Shown in pieces: positions 45,321-53,773 of a stretch of DNA of 64,000 nt. The translations under genes were made by a program, and so were the position numbers. The notes under the pieces were generated by a model. The model was given only the letters and a program-made list of their open reading frames with translations, searched no databases and was not told the origin of the DNA. Within the stretch, counting starts at the first letter, position 1; each line of letters starts with the position of its first letter. The DNA is taken from contig CANRVB010000012.1 of assembly GCA_947643165.1 (NCBI GenBank), positions 1 through 64,000 on the forward strand, read 5' to 3'. The DNA is from an uncultured Porphyromonadaceae bacterium (GTDB taxonomy: Bacteria > Bacteroidota > Bacteroidia > Bacteroidales > Muribaculaceae).

Positions 45321-48300
45321 TTACTTCTTGGCCTGGTCGGCTGCCTTAAGCATTTCCTGGACAGCGCGAACGAGCTGCGGATCGCGTCCGTTGAGCTGAT
45401 CTTCGGGAGAGTTGTAGATCTCGATGTCGGGCTGAAGCTCGAGGTTCTCGAGGTAGCGGCCCTGCATATCCTTCATACCAACCTGCGGAATACCAAATAC
45501 AAGACGCGGCTCTATCTGATTTTCCCACCAAACGGCAGTCATGGTTCCGGGTACAGGTGCTCCTATGAGTTTACCGAGACCGAGAGTCTTGTATGTCCAG
45601 GGGAAACCGTGAGCGTTGGAGTAGTTGTCTTCGCATACAAGCACGCAAGAGGGCTTGGTCCAACGATTGAATGGGTCATCGCCTACATACTGTCCACGCG
45701 GCTCGAAAGTAGCGAACTTGGTTCCTGACAGGAGGATAGCGAGATCCTCGTGCAACCATCCACCGCCATTATGACGGGTATCTATAATGACAGCATCGCA
45801 GTTGCGGAAGCGACCGAGCAGATCGCGGAAAGTCTTCCGGAACGAGGGGCTGTCCATGCCCTGAATGTGGATGTAACCGACGCGACCGTCAGAGAGGCTA
45901 TCGACCATAGCGGTCTTCTGCTCCACCCAACGATTGTAGAGCAGATTGCCGGCAGAGTAGATAGGCTTGACAGACTCCTCGAAGGTTTTTCCGTCGGCCG
46001 GGTTCTTAACCGTAAGGAGGGTTGACTTACCTGCCTTACCAGCAAGGAGATGATTGTAGTCGGCACCGGCGAGTATCGGCTGTCCGTCGATCTCAGTGAT
46101 GATGAATCCGGGCTTGACTTTTGAAGAGGCTTTGTCGAACGGACCACCCTTCAGGATCTCGGCGATACGGATACCGTCGCCATCGTAGTTGTGATCGACA
46201 AAGATACCGAGCGAGGCGTTGCTGCGGACGGTGACATTGCCTTCAGAGCCATAGAAACGTGCTCCGGTGTGAGAGCCATTAAGCTCGCCGAGGATCTCGG
46301 AGAGGAGTTCCTGGAAATCGTAGTAATTTGTGATGTGAGGCAGGAATCGCTCATACTGGTCGTGATAAGCCTTCCAGTCGATACCATGGATCTCGGGATC
46401 GTAGAACTTGTCCTGAACCTGACGCCAAGCGTGATTGAAGATGTATTCGCGCTCCAAAGCGGGACGCCAAGTGAACTCGGCTGCAAAGTCGACGGGCTTG
46501 TTCTGGCCTGAAGCAAGCTCAAGCTTACGTATATTGCCATTCGAGATGTAGATATTCTCTACCTTCTTATCGGGTACGAAGCCTGCTCCACCTATGCCCT
46601 TGATGAGAGTGCGGACGGTGCCTTCGACAAGATTCTTCTCCCAGAGATCATAACCACCCTCGAAAGCAGCGGCGTAGTACAGTTTGTCGCCCTTCGGTGT
46701 GATGACAGCATCGGCGAGGTGAGAAGAGTTGGGTGTGAGGCGAATGATACGGTCACGACGGTGTTCGAGATCAAAGACAAGATCTTTCGAAGCCTCATCT
46801 TTCTTAGCTTCGTCCTTTTTCTTGGATTTTTTCTTGTCTTTCTTATCTTTTTTGTCGTCGGACTTTTCTTTATCCTCATCTTTGTTGGCCTCATTTTTCT
46901 GAGCCTCGGCGAGTTCACGCTCTTCCTTGCTCAGGCGGAAATTATCGTAAGCCTCGCCATCGAAGAACATGATGTAGACATCGGACTCGGCGCCCCAGCT
47001 ACCGTGGCTACGGTAGCCAGCCATATCGCTGTCCCAGATCATAGCCTTACCATCAAGCACCCACTTAGCATTGCTATCGGTGTAGCCGCTCTGAGTAAGA
47101 TTTGTCATCTGGCCTGAACCATCTGCCTTTACAAGAACGATATCCTTATTGTTCCAGCCGCCCTTGTCGATAAAATCGGCGAGGAACCACTTGCTGTCGG
47201 GCGACCAGGTGTAGCTGACATCGCCATCGGAGTATGAGTAGTTGTACTGAGCCGGGAGAACGGTGCGGATCTTACGTGTGTCAAGATTAACCACACAGAG
47301 TTCGGTACGGTCCTTGAGGAATGCCACTTCCTTGCCATCCGGAGAAAATTCGGGCTGGAACGCATTGTACGATTCAAGAACGATGGGTTCTTCCTTAAGC
47401 TCCTTGGCATAAGTGAAACGTTTGTCGTCCTTGCGCGGGAGGGTAGTCATATATATACCCCACCGTCCATCGCGCTCGGCAGAGTAGACGAGTTTCGAGC
47501 CATCGGGGCTGAAACTTACGTTGCGCTCCTGCTCAGGAGTGTCGGTTATGCGCTTTGTAGTGGAATAATCGGTAGCAGTGACATATACATCGCCATGCAT
47601 CGTGAAAGCGATCTCCTTGCCGTTTTCGCTGAGGGCGATGTCGCGAGCACCAGAGTAGCGGGTCTGTTCAATGATATCGCTACCATTCTTATCGGAAATG
47701 ATGCTGACACTGAGCTTGACAGGCTGCTGGCCTTCGCGCATGGTGTATATCTCACCATTCCAGCCGAAACAGAGGGTGCCGTTGTCGGATGAGGTGAGGA
47801 AACGTACGGGATGATCCTTGAAAGATGTGAGCTGCTTCTCGGTCTTACCATCGAGCGAACGGCGGTATACATTGAAAGTGCTGTCCTGCTCGCTAAGATA
47901 GTAGAATTCGTTTTTACCGGGTATCCAGACAGGGTTGCGATCCTCGCCACGGAATGTGGTAAGCTTGGTGTAGGAGCGCTGAGGAGCGGGCTTGTCAACA
48001 TTGTCGGCCATCCAGATATCTCGCGTTATGGAGCTGACATGATGCTTACGCCAGGGATCCTCATAGCCTTTCTTATCGTGGTAAAGAATCCGTCCGGTAG
48101 AAGGATCGATTGAAATATCCTCCATAGCGAGAGAGCTGAAGAGCACGGGACGAGAACCGGGAACAGTGGCCACACTGTAGATCTGCGGGAACTGACCTGA
48201 CGGGAACTGGCTGTCGTTGACATCGGGCATCGAGTTAGCCGAGAAGAGCACATGATCGTTGTCGAGGAAGGCAACAGGTGTCTCGGCTCCGGTGTCTGTA

Positions 48301-48623
48301 GTAAGCAGCACGGGCTCGCCACCGGCGGGCGAGATGACATAGATGTCGAGATTGCCACGGCGGTCGCTCTGGAAAGCGATCTTGCTTCCGTCGGGACTCC
48401 AGACGGGCTTGGAATCGTAGGCAGGATTTGTGGTGAGCTGGCGTGCAGTACCACCGTTTGCGGAGACAGTGTATATGTCACCTTTGTAGCTGAAGGCAAT
48501 AGTCTTACCATCGGGCGACAGAGCCGGGTAGCGCATCCACAGGGGTGCCTGAGTATCGGCAGCCGCAAAAGCGGGTAGGGCAGACATACCTAACAGAACT
48601 GCAATAAGATTGTTAAATTTCAT
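45321..48623 (-). CDS. Tricorn-like S41 peptidase with beta-propeller and PDZ domains
   Basis: From ATG 48623 the protein is 1100 aa with a signal peptide (LLGMSALPAFAAA). Residues 24-600 form TolB/WD40-type propeller repeats (YPALSPDGKTIAFSY, PVWSPDGSKIAFQSD, and others). A Lys/Asp/Glu-rich linker (about 615-660, KSDDKKDKKDKKKSKKKDE) breaks the protein in two. A tricorn-like helical domain, a PDZ domain (GPFDKASSKVKPGFIITEIDG) and an S41 domain follow: VIIDTRHNGGGWLHEDLAIL, then NYSNAHGFPW, whose Ser is the likely nucleophile. The 56-residue ORF-track extension runs past its own -7 box and is rejected. Likely degrades peptides in the periplasm. Confidence 0.9.
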   Translation of the reverse strand: MKFNNLIAVLLGMSALPAFAAADTQAPLWMRYPALSPDGKTIAFSYKGDIYTVSANGGTARQLTTNPAYDSKPVWSPDGSKIAFQSDRRGNLDIYVISPAGGEPVLLTTDTGAETPVAFLDNDHVLFSANSMPDVNDSQFPSGQFPQIYSVATVPGSRPVLFSSLAMEDISIDPSTGRILYHDKKGYEDPWRKHHVSSITRDIWMADNVDKPAPQRSYTKLTTFRGEDRNPVWIPGKNEFYYLSEQDSTFNVYRRSLDGKTEKQLTSFKDHPVRFLTSSDNGTLCFGWNGEIYTMREGQQPVKLSVSIISDKNGSDIIEQTRYSGARDIALSENGKEIAFTMHGDVYVTATDYSTTKRITDTPEQERNVSFSPDGSKLVYSAERDGRWGIYMTTLPRKDDKRFTYAKELKEEPIVLESYNAFQPEFSPDGKEVAFLKDRTELCVVNLDTRKIRTVLPAQYNYSYSDGDVSYTWSPDSKWFLADFIDKGGWNNKDIVLVKADGSGQMTNLTQSGYTDSNAKWVLDGKAMIWDSDMAGYRSHGSWGAESDVYIMFFDGEAYDNFRLSKEERELAEAQKNEANKDEDKEKSDDKKDKKDKKKSKKKDEAKKDEASKDLVFDLEHRRDRIIRLTPNSSHLADAVITPKGDKLYYAAAFEGGYDLWEKNLVEGTVRTLIKGIGGAGFVPDKKVENIYISNGNIRKLELASGQNKPVDFAAEFTWRPALEREYIFNHAWRQVQDKFYDPEIHGIDWKAYHDQYERFLPHITNYYDFQELLSEILGELNGSHTGARFYGSEGNVTVRSNASLGIFVDHNYDGDGIRIAEILKGGPFDKASSKVKPGFIITEIDGQPILAGADYNHLLAGKAGKSTLLTVKNPADGKTFEESVKPIYSAGNLLYNRWVEQKTAMVDSLSDGRVGYIHIQGMDSPSFRKTFRDLLGRFRNCDAVIIDTRHNGGGWLHEDLAILLSGTKFATFEPRGQYVGDDPFNRWTKPSCVLVCEDNYSNAHGFPWTYKTLGLGKLIGAPVPGTMTAVWWENQIEPRLVFGIPQVGMKDMQGRYLENLELQPDIEIYNSPEDQLNGRDPQLVRAVQEMLKAADQAKK

Positions 48624-48656
48624 TGTCCTGTGATGATAGATTGATGATTTAATATG

Positions 48657-48664
48657 CAAAGATA
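48657..48664 (-). promoter_or_regulatory. -7 box TATCTTTG for the tricorn-like protease gene
   Basis: Perfect -7 match on the minus strand, about 35 bases before ATG 48623. No clear -33 element was found 20 bases upstream. Confidence 0.5.
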
Positions 48665-48881
48665 ACTCTTTCTGAGGAAAGAATGTGTGTAAGAGAGCTT
48701 CTAAAATCGGGGAAATGTGTAAATTGCAGTTGTCTGTGATGCAAATACAAACGAACTGTGGCGGATCGCTATCCTGTGGCGTCGCAAACAAGAAGGTATG
48801 GAATCAGCATGCGGCAACAGCCGGCAGTCATGTGCAAGGTGTAAGGCTCCTGTTGTTTATCCGGAAGTAACAGAAACTGTC

Positions 48882-48996
48882 AAAAAATGAAAGTGCACTA
48901 CTTCACAGTAGCGCACCTCCCTCATAACCAAAATTCAAGTATATATTTTTTGCTTGTCTAACCGGCCGACTGACCAATAGGGCAATCGGTTTAGTG
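48882..48996 (-). ncRNA. Candidate small RNA with its own promoter and terminator
   Basis: On the minus strand a promoter (ATTG, 20 bases, TAATTTTG) would start transcription near 48996. The transcript would pass an A/T-rich middle and end in GTGCGCTACT-gtga-AGTAGTGCAC (one mismatch), followed by TTTCATTTTTT, a good intrinsic terminator. The product is about 115 bases. Near its 5' end AACCGATTG...CGGCCGGTT may pair. Only very short ORFs fit (for example one starting ATGAGGGAGG near the terminator), so a regulatory RNA is the simplest reading, though a tiny peptide is not excluded. Confidence 0.5.
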
Positions 48997-48999
48997 GTG

Positions 49000-49031
49000 C
49001 AAAATTACATCATAGGGAGGTGACTGTCAAT
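49000..49031 (-). promoter_or_regulatory. Promoter of the candidate small RNA
   Basis: Minus strand ATTG (49028-49031), exactly 20 bases, TAATTTTG (49000-49007). Spacing is ideal. Confidence 0.6.
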
Positions 49032-49194
49032 AGTGTGAGAGTAAACAAAATCTAAATAACCTTAAGGCAGAGTATGTTTTGTGTTTCTATAACTACTATT
49101 TGAAAGTGTTTAGTTAATATTATGAGAGGGATGTGTGAATTGGTGTTGCGGGGCTATGTGGAGCATGGGTTGAAGCGGATATTTTGACTATTAT

Positions 49195-49416
49195 CCAAAT
49201 TACTCTCGTTCGGCAATCCCCCCAAATAAATTTTGGCATTGCGCTCACTTATTCGTAATTTTGGCTGACGCCCGAATTACTTCCGTTCGGCAATCCCCCC
49301 AAATAAATTTGGGCATTGCGCTCACTTATTCGTAATTTTGATTGTCTTCCAAATTACTCACGCTCGGCAATGCCCAAAATAAATTTTGGCATTGCGCTCA
49401 CTTATTCGTAATTTTG
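49195..49416 (+). repeat. Three tandem copies of a 76-77 base palindromic promoter repeat
   Basis: Each copy opens near AATTACT, has CGGCAAT, a C/A-rich centre, then TTTG, GGCATTGCGCTCACTTATTCG in outline, and TAATTTTG. The -7 boxes are at 49256-49263, 49333-49340 and 49409-49416, 77 and 76 bases apart. Spacing from TTTG to TAATTTTG is 20, 21 and 20 bases. In copy 3 the centre is a near-perfect inverted repeat (GCAATGCC-CAAAAT/ATTTTG-GCATTGC). The array points at rlmN. Confidence 0.85.
49385..49416 (+). promoter_or_regulatory. Proximal rlmN promoter, third repeat copy
   Basis: TTTG (49385-49388), 20 bases, TAATTTTG (49409-49416). The rlmN ATG begins at 49422, only five bases after the box, so this promoter would give a leaderless or nearly leaderless mRNA. 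The two distal copies would give leaders about 77 and 153 bases longer. Confidence 0.65.
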
Positions 49417-49421
49417 TATTC

Positions 49422-50459
49422 ATGAATGAGAAAGAACCCCTGTTGGGTCTTACGCCCGATCAATTGCGCGAGGTGGCAGCCACATGCGGTCTGCCACGTT
49501 TTGCCGCCGGCCAGATAGCTCGCTGGCTGTATCAGAAACGTGTGACTTCGATAGACTCGATGACCGATATATCGGTAGCAGGCCGTGAGCGTCTGAAAGA
49601 GCGCTACTGCGTGGGCCGCACGGCACCGTTGGCAGAAGCGCGAAGCAAGGACGGGACTGTAAAATATCTGTTTGAGGGTGTCGGCGGTCATGACGTTGAG
49701 GCGGTGTATATACCGGATCACGATCGTGCGACACTGTGCGTAAGCTCGCAGGCGGGTTGCAAAATGGCTTGTGCATTCTGTATGACTGGCCGTCAGGGAT
49801 GGCACGGCCAACTGACTACCTCCCAGATAATCAACCAGGTGCTGTCGATACCTGAAAGCGAGACGCTGACCAACATAGTGTTCATGGGTATGGGCGAGCC
49901 GATGGATAACATTGATGCCGTGATGGGCGCGATAGAGATATTGACTGCCAAATGGGGTATGGCATGGAGTCCGAAACGTATAACAGTGAGCTCGGTGGGT
50001 GTACTTCCGGCACTGAAACGTCTGCTTGATGAGACTCATGTGCATATAGCCATATCCTTGCATCTGCCCGATACGACAAAACGCGCAGAAATGATGCCGG
50101 CAGAACGTGCATGGCCTATCAACAAGGTGATAGACCTGTTGCGCGATTATGATTTCGCCCATCAAAGACGTCTGTCGTTTGAATACATAATGTGGAAGGG
50201 GGTGAACGATTCACCTCGTCAGGCTATGGCGCTGTCGCGTATGTTGCGCGGTGTGGACTGCCGTATAAATCTGATACGTTTCCACTCAATACCCGACTCT
50301 CCGCTGATGCCGGCAAGCATGGCTGACATGGAAGCTTTCCGTGACCGACTGAATGATCTCGGTATAATAGCAACAATAAGGGCATCGCGCGGTGAGGATA
50401 TAATGGCGGCGTGCGGTATGCTTGCGGGCAAGAAGCAGGAAAAGAGCAGCAAGGAGTGA
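49422..50459 (+). CDS. rlmN: 23S rRNA A2503 / tRNA A37 C2-methyltransferase RlmN
   Basis: Radical-SAM enzyme that methylates C2 of A2503 in 23S rRNA and A37 of some tRNAs. 345 aa from ATG 49422. N-terminal MNEKEPLLGLTPDQLREVAATCGLPRFAAGQIARWLYQK fits the family in outline. Radical-SAM cluster Cys113, Cys117 and Cys120 are in GCKMACAFCMTG. Later motifs are NIVFMGMGEPMDN, SPKRITVSSVGVLPA and the C-terminal RASRGEDIMAACGML with a catalytic Cys. The ORF-track TTG at 49386 lies inside the promoter and is rejected. Confidence 0.96.
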   Translation: MNEKEPLLGLTPDQLREVAATCGLPRFAAGQIARWLYQKRVTSIDSMTDISVAGRERLKERYCVGRTAPLAEARSKDGTVKYLFEGVGGHDVEAVYIPDHDRATLCVSSQAGCKMACAFCMTGRQGWHGQLTTSQIINQVLSIPESETLTNIVFMGMGEPMDNIDAVMGAIEILTAKWGMAWSPKRITVSSVGVLPALKRLLDETHVHIAISLHLPDTTKRAEMMPAERAWPINKVIDLLRDYDFAHQRRLSFEYIMWKGVNDSPRQAMALSRMLRGVDCRINLIRFHSIPDSPLMPASMADMEAFRDRLNDLGIIATIRASRGEDIMAACGMLAGKKQEKSSKE

Positions 50460-50473
50460 AAAAAAATGTATGA

Positions 50474-50528
50474 CTTGATGCGTGGTTTATGAAATTTTGT
50501 AAATTTGCACGCTGAGTAGTTAAATTTG
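50474..50528 (+). promoter_or_regulatory. Two overlapping promoters for the repeat-protein gene
   Basis: First: CTTG (50474-50477), 22 bases, TAAATTTG (50500-50507). Second: TTTG (50496-50499), 21 bases, TAAATTTG (50521-50528). The -33 element of the second abuts the -7 box of the first. The second leaves a leader of about 100 bases. Confidence 0.55.
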
Positions 50529-50634
50529 ATCTACCGGACAAACCATAGCCAAAAATATCTGTCTCAGTTATATATAACCGCTATTGGTGATATGCCAATC
50601 GTATCATTTTATTAACGACTTTAAATTGACGGCT

Positions 50635-51756
50635 ATGAAAATCTTTCGCAACCTACTGATCGCCTCTCTGGTAACAGCCACGTTTGTGCTTGCATCAACA
50701 CCTGAAGCACAAGCCGAACCGCGCCGCGAAAACACACAGCGCGAGCAAAAAAGCAATGGCGGCGGGTCGTATCGCCGAAGTAACAATGGTAATAACAGCT
50801 CGCGTGCGAGCCAAAACAATAAGAAGCGTCCGGACAATGGTACGGTGAACAATGGCAACAAGTATCGTCCGGGGAGCAACTCCAACAAGCCGAACAACGG
50901 GAACCTGAACCAGGGTAACAACCGCCCGGGAAACGGTGGAAAGCCGAACAACGGGAACCTGAACCAGGGCAACAACCGCCCGGGTAACGGTGGAAAACCG
51001 GGCAACGGGAATCTGAATCAGGGCAACAACCGCCCGGGTAACGGCGGAAAACCGGACAACGGGAATAAGCCCGGCAACCAATATCGTCCCGGAGCCAACG
51101 GACAATATCCCGGTGGAAATGCCAACCGCCCAAACATAGGAAACAATCTGAACGGTAACAAACCCGGGAAATATCCTCCGGGGCACAATCCTGGCAAGCC
51201 TTCGACTGTACGTCCGGGCATGAACATGCACCGTCCGCCTGTGGCACCTCCGCCTCCACGTCCATATCATCCACAAAAGTGGCACTATGCAGGCCGTCCG
51301 GTTCCCCCTCCATCATGGCGTCCGGCCCGTCCGCGGGTTCTGTTCTCGACAGTACTCGGCCTGTCGTTCGGCACAGCAATCAACATCTCGATAGATTATC
51401 TGGCCAACAACGGATATACCGTTGACGGCTACAATAACAATACGGTATATCTGAATGATGTGAGACAGCTTGGCTTCCTGTGGCCATACGCCTCGCTGTA
51501 TTACAACGACTACGGAAGATTGTCGGCATCGGAATTTGTATTCTCGACTCCAGGCTATGATATGGGCCGCTATAACGCAGCGTATAACGCGCTTGTAAGA
51601 TCGTACGGTCCACCGGTGAGCACAAGCCGCTCGGGAGGTGATATAACCGCATCGTGGTGGGGAGCTGACAATCAGTTTGTGACCCTTCGTTTTGGCTATG
51701 GCGCACCACAGTCAGGACCTAACCGATACTTCACGACGCTCACGTTCGGACTCTGA
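50635..51756 (+). CDS. Secreted Asn/Gly/Pro-rich repeat protein
   Basis: 373 aa from ATG 50635, signal peptide about 1-26. Residues 27-220 are low complexity. Three adjacent 18-residue units read (N/G)NGNLNQGNNRPGNGGKP, encoded by 54-base DNA repeats at 50893-51054. A Pro-rich stretch (PPVAPPPPRPYHPQ) leads to a folded C-terminal domain (about 240-373) of about 130 residues: SFGTAINISIDYLANNGYTVDGY, then FGYGAPQSGPNRYFTTLTFGL. No known domain recognised. Resembles extracellular or outer-membrane scaffold proteins. Near-identical repeats suggest recent expansion and possible length polymorphism. Confidence 0.75.
   Translation: MKIFRNLLIASLVTATFVLASTPEAQAEPRRENTQREQKSNGGGSYRRSNNGNNSSRASQNNKKRPDNGTVNNGNKYRPGSNSNKPNNGNLNQGNNRPGNGGKPNNGNLNQGNNRPGNGGKPGNGNLNQGNNRPGNGGKPDNGNKPGNQYRPGANGQYPGGNANRPNIGNNLNGNKPGKYPPGHNPGKPSTVRPGMNMHRPPVAPPPPRPYHPQKWHYAGRPVPPPSWRPARPRVLFSTVLGLSFGTAINISIDYLANNGYTVDGYNNNTVYLNDVRQLGFLWPYASLYYNDYGRLSASEFVFSTPGYDMGRYNAAYNALVRSYGPPVSTSRSGGDITASWWGADNQFVTLRFGYGAPQSGPNRYFTTLTFGL
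50893..51054 (+). repeat. Three 54-base coding tandem repeats
   Basis: Units at 50893-50946, 50947-51000 and 51001-51054, near-identical, in frame, each encoding 18 residues. A degenerate fourth start (GACAACGGGAATAAGCC) follows. Confidence 0.9.
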
Positions 51757-51784
51757 GCGCCATTAAACAATATCATACTAAATA

Positions 51785-53716
51785 ATGATCAACGGTTTTA
51801 TCCGCGTGGCAGCAGCAGTTCCACGCGTCAATGTAGCAGATGTCTGGACAAATGTAGACAACATAATAGCAATGGCAGGCGATCTCGACTCCAAGGGGGT
51901 TGAGCTCGCTGTCATGCCAGAGATGTGCATAACCGGTTATACGTGTGGCGATCTTCTTGAAAGCCACACGCTTCTTGAGGCAGCCCGCGCCGGCCTACAG
52001 CGTATAATAGAGGCCTCAAGCCAGTGGAAACTTGACCTGGTGGTAGGACTTCCCATGAGTTTCGGCACGGATATACGCAACTGTGCCGTAGCTCTTGGAC
52101 AGGGACAGCTGAAACTGATAGTCGGCAAGGAGTACATGCCTACCTACGGTGAGTTTTATGAGCGAAGATGGTGGGCACCGGCACCATCGGGAATGCCGAG
52201 GGTATTTACCTGTGCGGCAGGCGTGAAGGTCGGCATAGAAATATGCGAGGAGCTATGGGTGCCCCAACCACCGTCGGGCCGTGCCGTGCTCGAGGGAGCG
52301 CAGGTGATATTGAACCTGAGCGCCTCGGATGACAGCGCGGGTAAATATGACTACCTGCGCAGACTTGTCCGCGGACAATCGGCACGATGCCACTGCGCGT
52401 ATGTATATGCGTCGGCAGGATATGGCGAAAGCACATCGGACGTGGTATTCGACTCCAAACTAATAGTTGCCGAAAGAGGCGATCTCCTGGCCTGCAACCG
52501 GCGCTGGGATGCATCGGAACGGATGGTGATAGCCGATGTTGACATAGCGGCCATAGATTATGACCGCCATCATACCGGAACCTTCGGCGATTCAGCCGCA
52601 CGGGCCAATCTAAGTCCGCGGGAACCATCGACGCTGTCGCTGGCGACAACCGACTTCGAACGAAGACTGAAGTACAGAGTGATAGAGCCAATGCCGTTTG
52701 TACCCTCGGATGCAGCGGAACTGGACGAACGCTGCTGGGAGGTAACATCGATACAGACAGCCGGACTATGCCGCCGTCTGGACTTCATCCACTGCAAGAA
52801 GATAGTAATAGGGATATCTGGCGGTCTCGACTCAACCCTGGCCCTTCTGATAGCAGTCAACGCATTTGACAAACTCGGCTATGACAGAAAGGGTATAATA
52901 GGCGTGACAATGCCCGGATTCGGCACATCGACGCGCACCCGCACGAACGCCCACGCTCTGATGGAACAGCTTGGTGTGACGATACTCGAGATTCCGATAG
53001 CCGATGCTGTGACACAACATTTCGAGGACATCGGTCATGATCCGGCAGTGCATGACACAACATACGAGAACTCGCAGGCACGCGAACGTACACAGATACT
53101 GATGGATCTGGCCAATAAGGAGAACGCGATAGTGCTCGGAACGGGTGATCTGTCGGAACTTGCGTTGGGCTGGGCTACCTACAACGGAGACCAAATGTCG
53201 ATGTATGGCATAAACGCCGGTGTTCCGAAAACGCTTGTGAGGTATATAGTGAGCTGGTTTGCCGACAAGGCTGAGGCCGCCGGACGCCCGGAGGAGGCGA
53301 ACACACTTCGTGATATAGTAGGGACACCTGTGAGCCCGGAACTGCTTCCGGCCGCAGAGGACGGCACCATCGCACAGAAGACCGAGGATCTGGTAGGTCC
53401 GTATGAACTGCATGACTTTTTCCTGTATTATACGCTCCGCTTCGGATTTTCACCGGCCCGCATATACTGGCTGGCAAAGCAGGCATTTGCCGATTCGCCT
53501 CTGGGTGAGGACAAGATGATAATAAAATGGCTCTATGTGTTTGTGAAGCGGTTCTTCTCGCAGCAGTTCAAACGCTCCTGCATGCCCGACGGTCCGAAAG
53601 TGGCCAACATAAGCCTGTCGCCCCGCGGTGACTGGCGAATGCCATCCGACGCGTCGTCGCGCCTATGGCGTGAGGGTGTAGAGCGTATAGCACGTCGGCG
53701 CGGAGTTGAACTTTAG
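51785..53716 (+). CDS. nadE: Glutamine-dependent NAD+ synthetase
   Basis: Last step of NAD synthesis, with an own glutaminase. 643 aa. The nitrilase-type amidase domain (1-270) has Glu in MPEMCITGYTCGDL, Lys in VGKEYMPTYGEFYE and Cys in VGIEICEELWVP. The synthetase domain (about 300-640) has the P-loop IGISGGLDSTLALL, then TGDLSELALGWATYNGDQ, then DIVGTPVSPELLP and a C-terminal KRSCMPDGPKV segment. Length and motif order match the two-domain class. Confidence 0.96.
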   Translation: MINGFIRVAAAVPRVNVADVWTNVDNIIAMAGDLDSKGVELAVMPEMCITGYTCGDLLESHTLLEAARAGLQRIIEASSQWKLDLVVGLPMSFGTDIRNCAVALGQGQLKLIVGKEYMPTYGEFYERRWWAPAPSGMPRVFTCAAGVKVGIEICEELWVPQPPSGRAVLEGAQVILNLSASDDSAGKYDYLRRLVRGQSARCHCAYVYASAGYGESTSDVVFDSKLIVAERGDLLACNRRWDASERMVIADVDIAAIDYDRHHTGTFGDSAARANLSPREPSTLSLATTDFERRLKYRVIEPMPFVPSDAAELDERCWEVTSIQTAGLCRRLDFIHCKKIVIGISGGLDSTLALLIAVNAFDKLGYDRKGIIGVTMPGFGTSTRTRTNAHALMEQLGVTILEIPIADAVTQHFEDIGHDPAVHDTTYENSQARERTQILMDLANKENAIVLGTGDLSELALGWATYNGDQMSMYGINAGVPKTLVRYIVSWFADKAEAAGRPEEANTLRDIVGTPVSPELLPAAEDGTIAQKTEDLVGPYELHDFFLYYTLRFGFSPARIYWLAKQAFADSPLGEDKMIIKWLYVFVKRFFSQQFKRSCMPDGPKVANISLSPRGDWRMPSDASSRLWREGVERIARRRGVEL

Positions 53717-53773
53717 TCGAGCGGGGAGTGTTTCATAATTGCCACACGTCATAAAAGAGTGAGGTTCAATATT

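Larger units (their letters stand above)
48665..49421. other. Large intergenic region with RNA and promoter signals
   Basis: About 760 bases without a supported protein gene, richer in A+T than its surroundings. It holds the candidate small RNA (48882-48996, minus), its promoter (49000-49031), and a triplicate promoter repeat (49195-49416). The stretch 49032-49190 shows no feature I can name. Confidence 0.7.

Noticed and set aside
48624-48791. 56-residue extension of the tricorn-like protease
   Set aside because: It runs upstream of the -7 box at 48657 and hides the signal peptide starting at ATG 48623.
49195-49416. CRISPR array
   Set aside because: The three units are contiguous 76-77 base copies with no variable spacers of constant size and no cas genes. 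Promoter motifs explain them better.
50893-51054. CRISPR-like repeats
   Set aside because: In-frame 54-base coding repeats without spacers.
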